Below, piece after piece: positions 18,301 to 25,806 of a DNA stretch of 36,314 bases (positions within the stretch are counted from its first letter, which is position 1; the number at the start of each line of letters is the position of its first letter). The stretch is from the NCBI GenBank assembly GCA_015069625.1, contig SVIE01000007.1:1-36314 (forward strand). Reading direction: 5' to 3'. This DNA comes from Clostridiales bacterium. Its GTDB lineage: Bacteria; Bacillota; Clostridia; Christensenellales; Borkfalkiaceae. The notes under the pieces were generated by a model. That model was given only the letters and a program-made list of their open reading frames with translations. It had not been told where the DNA came from and did no database searches. The translations under genes and the position numbers were made by a program.

Positions 18301-21300
18301 ACTTCTCAACGCCGGTAAACGGCAACATTACCCTTGTTGCAAAATGGACTTCAACACCTATAGTGGTAAATTACACGGTAACTTTTGATAGTAACGGTGG
18401 TACGGCAGTTTCAAGTCAAACCGTTCAAAAGGGCGGGGTGGCAACCACGCCAACTGCTCCTACAAAAGCAGCAGATGCAAACTACACGTATGCATTTAAC
18501 GGTTGGCAATTAAATGGAGTTGATTATGATTTCTCAACTCCGGTAAACGGCAACATCACGCTTACTGCAAAATGGATTGCAACGCCAATTGACACGGGTA
18601 GCGAAAACACAAAAACTGCAATCAGCGTCGCAAACGTAAATTATGATCCTAATACTTTGCCTATGGCTGGTTATGGTAACAAAGTGTTAGTTGCTGTTAA
18701 CTTTGACACGAATACAGTTACAGGCGATTGGTGGCAGAGGCTTCCAAACGCAAGTCAGTACGTGCAAATTGTTACTGCGACTGGGGAAACAATAGTTCCA
18801 TATCTTGTAGAAAGTTGTAATATGAGTATTGCTATTAACAGAATGGCAGACGTAAACGGGCAATATCTTATTAGTGTTGGTGACGTTTTAATTATTAAGG
18901 CTGGTTGGGTGCTTGGCGACTATGAATTTAAGGAAACCGTTTATTATAAATATCAAACAGAAGGTGCTCCTTTTATTAAATTAGAAGAAGGTAAACTATA
19001 TAGTAGTAAAGACGGTAGCGAATTTGATTTTGCAAAAGATGCAAACGGCTGGTCAACCTATATTAGAAATAATACTGAAACGGTAACGTGGCACGATAGT
19101 TTAGGCAACACAATTATTCAATCAAACTTCGGTAAAGAAGCAGAATGGGTTTATGGTGATTATTCTGGATTCACCCTTGCGTATTATAGCGCAAACGAAG
19201 GTGCTGGTACCTACGTTGCAAACTTTAATGCGTTCGACGTAACTAAACCTATTCAAATTGAATATGCAATGCACTCGGCACGTCAAGGTGACTATAACTT
19301 CGCATTGTTCGACGATTTATTTACCGCGTTAAAAGCAGGCAACGGCACGTGGGATGGCGCAACCGCAGGTGCTAAACTTTGGTTCCGTGGCTCAAACGCT
19401 GATATCACGCAAGGTATTTATGACGAAAATATGAACGTCATTCAAAAGCAACTTAATGACAGAATACTTTTCAATGCAAAACTTCATTACGATAAAGCAG
19501 TTTTAACACCTTATAATGGTGAAGTATCACAAAACGTTGTTGTAACGTACGTTATCGGAACAACTAACACGGTAGTTGTGGTTAACGGTGAACGTGTAGG
19601 CACACTTGACGTTAAACAGTCAGACTTTAAGGGCGGTGTTGCATATTTAACGCTTGGTAACGCATGGTCGGCAACCGGTTGGTGTGCTGCAATGTTTGCA
19701 AAAGCAGTAAAACAAGACGTTGTAGTTGATATTAGCAGTCATATTACGTCTACAAGTATGGTTATTAACGACGGATTGCATTTCAACGTATTTGCAAACG
19801 TTTATGAAGATATCACCGAGCCTCAACTTAAATTTGAATATTATGGTATAGAAAGAATTATCAGTGATTACACGGTTGTAAATGACAGATATCAATTCAC
19901 CTATGACGACCTTGCTCCGCAATACATGAATGATATAATCACCATTTCGCTTACGGGATTAGTAGATGGTGTTCGCCAAGTAGTTGATATAAAAACAACT
20001 TCCGTTCGTGATTATGCAATGAAGATTATAAATAGTAGTTCAGCCCTTTCGACAGAAAAAGCAATGGCTATCGATCTTCTTAACTATGGTGCATTAGCGC
20101 AACAATATAAGGGTAAAGACTTAGATGATTTAGCAAATAAACTTTTAACGGATACCCAAAAAGCAAACGGCTCAACCTTTAATCCAAATGCGATTACGTC
20201 TATAACTAGTGGTTCAAACGCAACAGGAACAAGGGGAAGCATCAAGTGGAAATCTGCAAACTTAATGCTCGACGATAAAGTTGGTATTAGATTTAATCTT
20301 GATTTACAAGGTATAGCAACCAAGGATAACGTAACCATTAAAGTTACAATGAAAGGCGTAACTACTACGCTTAGCGTGCAAGAACTCGGTGGCGTTTATT
20401 ACGTAGAATTCAAGGGCATTGCTGCTTCTGAATACGACACCCCGATTATTGCAACCGCTTTCCTTGACGGACAGCAAACAAAAGCAACAATGACGTATAG
20501 CGTAAACAGTTGGATTAAAGCAAACTATAATCACGCAACCAACGGCTCGCTTGCAAAAGCGCTTTATGGTTATGGTAATAGCGCATTAACGTTCGTTGAA
20601 AACGATCCTAACAACGTAGGAGATTTAGAAGTGGAAGTTCCAAGAGATATGAATGAATCGTCTGCTAAAAACGAAATTATAACAGATACAACGTCTATTT
20701 CATTTAGCGATTCATTATGGGAAACCCCCGATGCAATCAGATGTACTGACTTTGACCAAACAAACAGTGCTTCGCAAGGCTACTTTATTTCATTACCTTG
20801 GGGTAACTACAAGTTCTTTGCATACGTAGGTATTCCTGCAAATGCATCTGCATCAAATAAAGTTCCAGGTATGGTTCTCGTTCACGGTGGTGGCGGAACA
20901 GCCTTCTATGAATGGGTTGATGCTTGGGTGGCAAGGGGATACGCTGCAATTGCAATGTGTACTGATGCAAATATTCCTGATAAGAATCCTGCAAATAGTC
21001 CAATGCGCTTTGGCGGTGGATGGACTGCATACTCTCAGTATACGGTAAATGGTAACACCTTCAATATCGGACCTGACAATCCAGGACTTTTCAGCGATTA
21101 TAATCTCCCAATCGAGCAACAATGGGGATATCTTGGAATTGCAAAAATAATTCTTTCTAACTCTTTCTTAAGAAGTTTTGAAGGGGTTGATACAAGCAAA
21201 ATCGGTATCACAGGTATTTCATACGGCTCAATCTTAACTAGTCAAGCAACAGGCTACGACGATAGATTTGCTTGTGCAGTTCCGATTTACGGCTCATACG

Positions 21301-23153
21301 CACAAGATCTCGGTCACACGATTTTCTCTGCAACCGGATTTAGTGATGAAAATTCACTCAAAAACGAACTTTATAATAACTACAAGTTAATGGATAACCA
21401 AAAAACTCCGTTCTTGTTTATAAACAGCAATAAAGACCCGTACTTCTCAATTCTTGGTCAATCTAAGAGTAGCGAATTAATAAGGGGAAGCAAAATTCTT
21501 ATTATAGATTCATTACCACACGGCCATGAAATAGGTGCAAATCTTAAGTTAGATCCAAGCACGCCATTGATGCTCCCAGAAATCTTCAACTTTGTTGATA
21601 GCATTTGCTTAGGAACAACAAGACTTCCTGAAATCACCGCTCATCCGACGGTTGATACAAGAATAATGCAAGTTTCAGTTCCTTCTGGCGCATCAATAAC
21701 GTCTGCAACTATGTATTATACCGATTCGTATATGCTTAACGACGAAGCAACTTGGTATAACGCATCTTGCTCAATTAGTGGCAACAGAATCACACTTCCT
21801 ACGGTAAGCGGAGCATATACATTCTTCGTAACCATTCAAGATTCTAACGGAAATAGGGTATCTTCAAGAGTTGTTAAAGATTCTAACTTCAACGCAGAAG
21901 TATTAGAAGACGCTTTAAGACCTTACTGGTCGTCTAACGAAGTGTTTAACGAAACGGGTGCTTTCCTTGGCGAAACGGGTACGATTAACCTTTTATACGC
22001 TCCAACGGAAATCACTATGGTTGGTCAATATAACGACGTAACTATTAGATACGAAGAAGGTGTTGACTACACGATTAGTGGCAACGTTATGACAAGACTT
22101 GCTGGTAGCAGAATGCCATACTGGGCACTTAATGAATACTTTACTGATGAACCTGCAAACGTAACGGGCGATTCAACTATGTCAACGCAGGGCGCAATCG
22201 CACTTCAAGTAACTAACACGACTTATAATCCATGGGGATCACATTACTATGGTAAATACACGCCTTATTGTCCTGATGGTGCAACTAACCGCCCACAAAT
22301 GAAATTTATCACGATTTCATATAAGCATAACAGCACACTTGACGGTTTAACGTTAACGGATAGCGTATCAAATATGGCAAATCTCCACGCTAAGTTTGAT
22401 GATCCTACTAAGGATACAATTCAAGTGCTTGTTATCGGTGACTCTGTTGGTGAAGGTTGTTCGTCAAGCGGTACGAGATACGCAGGACACGTTGGTTGGG
22501 ATATGCCTGATGCTTACGATATGGTTGGCGCATATATCTCTAACCATGAAAACAAGAAGGTTGTTGTAACCAACGTTGCAGTTGGTGGAACGCAACTTCA
22601 ACATTGGGTATCATCTCGTCCAATGTTCCAAGAAACAAGAGATATCTATGCAAGATTTATCAATGCGTTAAGACGTACTGGTGAATACCTTGTTTACGGT
22701 GTTGATAAGGGCGAAAACGTTGCAAATAACTACTATGACTTAGTTCTTATCCGTCACGGTGCAAACGACGGTGGAACAAGTATGGATACGTATAAGGCAC
22801 AACACAAAGAAATTCTTGACACGATATTTGCTTACAATCCAAATGTAAATATCGTTACGATTTCTCCGTTCGTTCATAATGAATTATGTAACGCTTGGGG
22901 TGTTGGCTCGTCCGTTCAATTCGTAGAAGTTTGGCAAGATCAAGTACATGCAGCACATGCAAGGGGTGGTCAAATCGGTACGGCGGACGTATTAAGCACG
23001 GGTATGTGGATTCTCCAAAACCGTGGCAAGTTCGGTAAGGACTTCTTAACAAACAACGTTAACCACGCAAACGACTACATGAATAGATGGACTGCTCAAC
23101 TCACGCTTTATGCAATTTACGGTCAAGAATATATTGATTCGTTCAACGATTAA
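15309..23153 (+). CDS. Giant secreted multi-domain esterase: SGNH - three beta-rich modules - two InlB/Listeria-Bacteroides repeats - alpha/beta hydrolase - SGNH
   Basis: 2614 aa; signal peptide; VSIGDSITEGCSS and VLVIGDSVGEGCSSSG (SGNH block I), AYGMNDQG and RHGANDGG (block III), two FDSNGGTAV..QTVQKGG..TPTAP repeats, GITGISYGS alpha/beta hydrolase nucleophile. Confidence 0.85.
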   Translation: MAKSIRTKKILMLVLSLMLACTLFIGVGGFVKHAKAMDSGTTDIAVYNDALYQKNISRPFWNSNVIYNETVLMTTDGYTSTGKLLYNAVDVIAVTNHDGTIFYDEGTHFTVSGNTITNIAMPHIHQCLTQGTNHGVDKATWQAWAGGYNFDANWQTSSLTGKDCTVLDGAIYTEGDLYRTNYIKVTYIYNPATADTSFLTKYDANYLGDLRTKLERGESISMVSIGDSITEGCSSTGDMLKVAPYQPGYTNLVENEIERVYGVNVNHARLGVGGTESYHPLNATASSAYGTGYVRNIFVNALNTNTFDLAIIAYGMNDQGAGRSKADYKANIEGIVNELLADSPDCNIIFVNTFPRNPDMDANSGRGTQLYHDYKAALDEISVALNTQKGKNVSRVVNMYAVGSAYLNVGKHYADISSSNCNHPNDSFIRTYAMNVMSVICNYDTVSHYEMNKTGNAAELFPFTRDLNGWSTQGMDYSGFTSSPTAADQVLWQKRSDDSTIATYRFGIAPGTHVYDANTKISRFELIYNGYNVNFNAYDVTKPIVIKYSVAPAGAGSFASATHYGLNLFAKLEDAFKAGHGLSNSEYALANNGLISLTGTNANSGTSAWTGMAYSKLYGKLRLNGNDSMVSDYFFPATYNTTTWDDQYYTVKINVGTTKTTVSVQGKVIGTVDVTRDDFPNGVAYLKVNAGDGNALFNFFDASADINIDKYNSSADGTPFWFRNDERGWTTQTQYDMSGKTYKDQSGAIVVNSNYGIEAISNNDPYSGMTLLNNAYAVNYKAIDVTKPFKLTYLVHPARVGDYVFALFDNIKTAFVANNGTWNGSAVGAKIWMQGSNTSDLTMNGYNLNNHVLFNGSLYAGGNLFSSPYDANNFMSKPIEVIFDIGTTATTVYVNNEKAGTLAVKRDDFVDGLAYVSLACPSQNATIAILAKAIEVTTVPTAVTNYTVTFDSNGGTAVASQTVQKGGVATTPTAPTRSADANYTYTFAGWQLNGVDYNFSTPVNGNITLVAKWTSTPIVVNYTVTFDSNGGTAVSSQTVQKGGVATTPTAPTKAADANYTYAFNGWQLNGVDYDFSTPVNGNITLTAKWIATPIDTGSENTKTAISVANVNYDPNTLPMAGYGNKVLVAVNFDTNTVTGDWWQRLPNASQYVQIVTATGETIVPYLVESCNMSIAINRMADVNGQYLISVGDVLIIKAGWVLGDYEFKETVYYKYQTEGAPFIKLEEGKLYSSKDGSEFDFAKDANGWSTYIRNNTETVTWHDSLGNTIIQSNFGKEAEWVYGDYSGFTLAYYSANEGAGTYVANFNAFDVTKPIQIEYAMHSARQGDYNFALFDDLFTALKAGNGTWDGATAGAKLWFRGSNADITQGIYDENMNVIQKQLNDRILFNAKLHYDKAVLTPYNGEVSQNVVVTYVIGTTNTVVVVNGERVGTLDVKQSDFKGGVAYLTLGNAWSATGWCAAMFAKAVKQDVVVDISSHITSTSMVINDGLHFNVFANVYEDITEPQLKFEYYGIERIISDYTVVNDRYQFTYDDLAPQYMNDIITISLTGLVDGVRQVVDIKTTSVRDYAMKIINSSSALSTEKAMAIDLLNYGALAQQYKGKDLDDLANKLLTDTQKANGSTFNPNAITSITSGSNATGTRGSIKWKSANLMLDDKVGIRFNLDLQGIATKDNVTIKVTMKGVTTTLSVQELGGVYYVEFKGIAASEYDTPIIATAFLDGQQTKATMTYSVNSWIKANYNHATNGSLAKALYGYGNSALTFVENDPNNVGDLEVEVPRDMNESSAKNEIITDTTSISFSDSLWETPDAIRCTDFDQTNSASQGYFISLPWGNYKFFAYVGIPANASASNKVPGMVLVHGGGGTAFYEWVDAWVARGYAAIAMCTDANIPDKNPANSPMRFGGGWTAYSQYTVNGNTFNIGPDNPGLFSDYNLPIEQQWGYLGIAKIILSNSFLRSFEGVDTSKIGITGISYGSILTSQATGYDDRFACAVPIYGSYAQDLGHTIFSATGFSDENSLKNELYNNYKLMDNQKTPFLFINSNKDPYFSILGQSKSSELIRGSKILIIDSLPHGHEIGANLKLDPSTPLMLPEIFNFVDSICLGTTRLPEITAHPTVDTRIMQVSVPSGASITSATMYYTDSYMLNDEATWYNASCSISGNRITLPTVSGAYTFFVTIQDSNGNRVSSRVVKDSNFNAEVLEDALRPYWSSNEVFNETGAFLGETGTINLLYAPTEITMVGQYNDVTIRYEEGVDYTISGNVMTRLAGSRMPYWALNEYFTDEPANVTGDSTMSTQGAIALQVTNTTYNPWGSHYYGKYTPYCPDGATNRPQMKFITISYKHNSTLDGLTLTDSVSNMANLHAKFDDPTKDTIQVLVIGDSVGEGCSSSGTRYAGHVGWDMPDAYDMVGAYISNHENKKVVVTNVAVGGTQLQHWVSSRPMFQETRDIYARFINALRRTGEYLVYGVDKGENVANNYYDLVLIRHGANDGGTSMDTYKAQHKEILDTIFAYNPNVNIVTISPFVHNELCNAWGVGSSVQFVEVWQDQVHAAHARGGQIGTADVLSTGMWILQNRGKFGKDFLTNNVNHANDYMNRWTAQLTLYAIYGQEYIDSFND
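18141..18575 (+). repeat. Two tandem 207-bp coding repeats (InlB B-repeat / Listeria-Bacteroides type)
   Basis: 18141-18347 and 18369-18575, both encoding NYTVTFDSNGGTAV.SQTVQKGGVATTPTAPT...W. Confidence 0.85.
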
Positions 23154-23158
23154 TTAAC

Positions 23159-23192
23159 TTGTTTCCGTAGGGCGCTTGCCCTACGGAAACAA
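23159..23192. repeat. Perfect 15-bp stem hairpin (REP-like or mRNA-stabilising), no U-tract
   Basis: TTGTTTCCGTAGGGC-GCTT-GCCCTACGGAAACAA immediately after the giant gene. Confidence 0.6.
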
Positions 23193-23247
23193 TAAATATT
23201 TCTCATAATCAATTTTTTGAAGATGAGAATTACAAAAGGAGAATAAA

Positions 23248-23745
23248 TTGAAGAAATTCTTAAAAATTTTAAGTTTATTATTGATTTTTCCCTTTATGCT
23301 TTGTGCTTTTGCGTGTAATCAAACTCCACCACCGCCAGATGATGACGGCGGTGAAGAAGATATTCCCGTAACAGAAATTGTGTTGGATAAAGAGTTGTTA
23401 TTAATGGATATAGGCGATACGGCTCAACTTGTAGCAACAGTATTGCCAAATGATGCAACAAATAAGAACATAACTTGGGCATCAAATGAAAGTTCTGTTG
23501 CAACTGTAAGTACCGATGGTTTAGTTACGGCAGTAGCAGAAGGAAGCGCAGTTATTTACGTGGCGACTGAAGATGGCGGTTTTGCGGATATATGCACAGT
23601 CATAGTCCAACCTGAAACACCAGATGAGCCGACAGACCCTGTTGAACCAGAAGAACCGACAGACCCTGTTGACCCAGAAGAACCGACAGACCCTGTTGAC
23701 CCAGACGAGCCGACAGACCCTGTTGAACCAGAAGAACCAACATAA
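23248..23745 (+). CDS. Big2-domain lipoprotein with Pro/Glu/Thr/Asp repeat linker, ending at a TAA inside the repeat array; likely 5' part of a split gene
   Basis: TTG start after AAAGGAG; lipobox-like CAFAC; VTEIVLDKELLLMDIGDTAQLVATVLPNDATNKNITWASNESSVATVSTDGLVTAVAEG (Big2). Confidence 0.75.
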   Translation: MKKFLKILSLLLIFPFMLCAFACNQTPPPPDDDGGEEDIPVTEIVLDKELLLMDIGDTAQLVATVLPNDATNKNITWASNESSVATVSTDGLVTAVAEGSAVIYVATEDGGFADICTVIVQPETPDEPTDPVEPEEPTDPVDPEEPTDPVDPDEPTDPVEPEEPT

Positions 23746-23757
23746 CCTGTTGAGCCC
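23623..23757 (+). repeat. Five tandem 27-bp units encoding (D/E)EPTDPV(E/D)P
   Basis: Units start at 23623, 23650, 23677, 23704 and 23731; the fifth contains the TAA in place of GAC. Confidence 0.85.
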
Positions 23758-23775
23758 GAAGAAGGAGGAGATAAC

Positions 23776-24948
23776 GTGCCACCGAAAACACAATGGATAG
23801 AAGATACCGATTGGAGTGACAATCTCCGTGAAGCGTATCTAAAACCCTATTGGTATTCGCAAGAAATTTATAACGAAACGGGCGCAATCGTAGGTGAAGA
23901 CGGTGAAATAGAACTTATGTTCACCCCGTCTGAGATTCATTCTATTAGGAGTTACGATCTTAAAACCACATACGTGGAAGGCGTAGATTATACGATTGAA
24001 GGCAAAAAGATTAAGAGGATACCAAGCGGAAATCTTCCTTACTGGGAAGTTGAAGAATATTACTTAACCGCACCCAACAATCCAAGCGTGCCTATCACAC
24101 TTGAAGTGGAAGAAAAATACTATGGACAACTTAGTGGAACAAGATATCTTGCTTATTATGATGGTGATTCAACTATAACAAGCAAACAAATTGCCGTAAC
24201 CTATCGCCATGAAGATAAATACACGGGTAGAATTCCTAAAAGTTATGAAATGGAACTTTCTAAGGTGCTAAATAAAATCAATAACGGTCAAGATATAAAC
24301 GTTGCAATTTACGGGGATTCAGTATCCGTTGGTTGTAACGCAAGCGGAACAAGTTATGGCGGTAATATCACTCCGCATATGCCAACCGCATGGGATATGG
24401 TTAAAGAGTGGATAGAAGACAAAAAGGATATCACCGTTAATATTGATAGTAAGGGTACGGGCGGTTGGAAAATCGCCGATTGCGTAGATAACTATAACGC
24501 TCGTTTGCACGGAAAGGCGGACGGATACGATTTATTGATTTTAAGAATAGGCGGTAACGACGCAGGTACACGAAAGGCACAGTATAATCGTTCAATGGGT
24601 GAACTTTTAGATATGTTCTTTGCAGATTATCCAGATGCAAGCGTAATTATCGTTAGTCCAGAAATGCCCAACAGTCAAGCAATCGGTTGGACGGGTAACG
24701 TCCCGCTAGTTGAAACGTGGGAAGAAGATTTTATCGAGTCCTACGCAAACGGTGGAAATTGTGCAATTGCAAAAGTTTATTCTTTTGCGGAATGGACGGT
24801 AATTCAAGGCAAGCAGACAAGAGATTGGCTTGCAAATAATATAAATCACAGCAACGATTTTATGATTCGTTCGTATGCGCAAACTATCTTAAAAGCAATG
24901 TTCGGTGCAGAATTCGTAGACGATAGCGCATTAGAACAAACAACTTAA
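23776..24948 (+). CDS. SGNH/GDSL hydrolase, in frame with the upstream lipoprotein ORF; no signal peptide of its own
   Basis: GTG 23776 after AAGGAGG with 7-nt spacing; VAIYGDSVSVGCNASG, ILRIGGNDAG, NNINHSNDFMIRSYA; homologous to the C-terminus of the giant protein. Confidence 0.75.
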   Translation: MPPKTQWIEDTDWSDNLREAYLKPYWYSQEIYNETGAIVGEDGEIELMFTPSEIHSIRSYDLKTTYVEGVDYTIEGKKIKRIPSGNLPYWEVEEYYLTAPNNPSVPITLEVEEKYYGQLSGTRYLAYYDGDSTITSKQIAVTYRHEDKYTGRIPKSYEMELSKVLNKINNGQDINVAIYGDSVSVGCNASGTSYGGNITPHMPTAWDMVKEWIEDKKDITVNIDSKGTGGWKIADCVDNYNARLHGKADGYDLLILRIGGNDAGTRKAQYNRSMGELLDMFFADYPDASVIIVSPEMPNSQAIGWTGNVPLVETWEEDFIESYANGGNCAIAKVYSFAEWTVIQGKQTRDWLANNINHSNDFMIRSYAQTILKAMFGAEFVDDSALEQTT

Positions 24949-25013
24949 AAAATAGCACGTAATCGTGCAAAAAATAAAAATAAAAAATGTTATTATAAAA
25001 GGAGTAACACAGT

Positions 25014-25586
25014 ATGAAAACAATTAAGGACAAGTACTTAGTAGTAGGCGCTGACTTTGCAGGTTTCCCCCTTAAAGAAGCAGTTTGCGAACATTTAAGA
25101 GCAAAAGGTTGGAAGATAACTGACCTTGGCGTAACCAAAGACAGTGATCCAGACGACACGGAAAACATGTTCCACAGAGTAGGTTTAAGAGTTGGTTCTA
25201 AGATTTCTGAAGGCGAATTTGAAAGAGCACTTTTATTCTGCGGTACAGGTATGGGTATTCATATTGCAGCAAGCAAATGCCCCCACGTTCATGCAGGTGT
25301 AGTTGAAAGCGTTCCCGCAGCACGTCGTGCAATCACGGGTAACGGTGTAAACGTACTCGCAATGGGTGCTTTCTACGTAGCACCAAAAATGGGTTGCGAT
25401 ATTGCTGATGCATATCTTTCTGCAGATCTTGGCACAGATTGGGAATGGTGGTATAACTTCTATGAATTCCACAAACTCGCAATTGATGAACTTGAAGCGT
25501 TCGACTATGAAAAATATAAAGCAAACGGCTTTAAGGTTGAACACTTAGGTGATTATCCTTTAAAACTCGAAACCAAACCCGAATAA
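25014..25586 (+). CDS. RpiB/LacA/LacB family sugar-phosphate isomerase-like protein, divergent
   Basis: VVGADFAGFPLKEAV, LLFCGTGMGIHIAASKCPHVHAGVV, NGVNVLAMGAFYV. Confidence 0.85.
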   Translation: MKTIKDKYLVVGADFAGFPLKEAVCEHLRAKGWKITDLGVTKDSDPDDTENMFHRVGLRVGSKISEGEFERALLFCGTGMGIHIAASKCPHVHAGVVESVPAARRAITGNGVNVLAMGAFYVAPKMGCDIADAYLSADLGTDWEWWYNFYEFHKLAIDELEAFDYEKYKANGFKVEHLGDYPLKLETKPE

Positions 25587-25646
25587 TTACTTGGTTTGTT
25601 TTTAAGCAAAAACAGAAAAACGGCACGAAAATCGTGTCGTTTTTTT
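25570..25646 (+). terminator. Tandem terminators after the RpiB-like gene
   Basis: AAACCAA...TTGGTTTGTTTTT overlapping the CDS end, then CGGCACGA-AAA-TCGTGTCG-TTTTTTTT. Confidence 0.75.
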
Positions 25647-25717
25647 TATAAGTTTTTTCATCTAAAAAACGAGTAATTAAATCTTTAATTTATACAAATT
25701 AAAATTTTAGGAAAGTA

Positions 25718-25746
25718 TTGACGAAGGGTATAAAGGGTGTTATAAT
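25718..25746 (+). promoter_or_regulatory. Sigma-A type promoter for the 25807 gene
   Basis: TTGACG (25718-25723), 17 nt, TATAAT (25741-25746). Confidence 0.8.
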
Positions 25747-25806
25747 CATTAAAACGAAAACTGTGGCAAACTGTAAAAATTCAAAAATTTACACGATAAG
25801 GCAATT

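Noticed and set aside
18141-18575. Possible CRISPR or noncoding tandem array
   Set aside because: In-frame protein repeats of the InlB/Listeria-Bacteroides type
23743-23745. Alternative genetic code reading TAA as sense
   Set aside because: TAA terminates many other well-bounded genes in the window, for example after 803, 1362, 8986, 12084 and 23153
23521-23887. Minus-strand ORFs with SGSTGSVGSSGS-type repeats
   Set aside because: Antisense translations of the 27-bp PEP-linker repeat; no ribosome-binding site or independent support
24955-24968. GCACG-TAAT-CGTGC hairpin before the RpiB-like gene
   Set aside because: Only 5 bp; followed by A's on the + strand and no minus-strand gene needs termination
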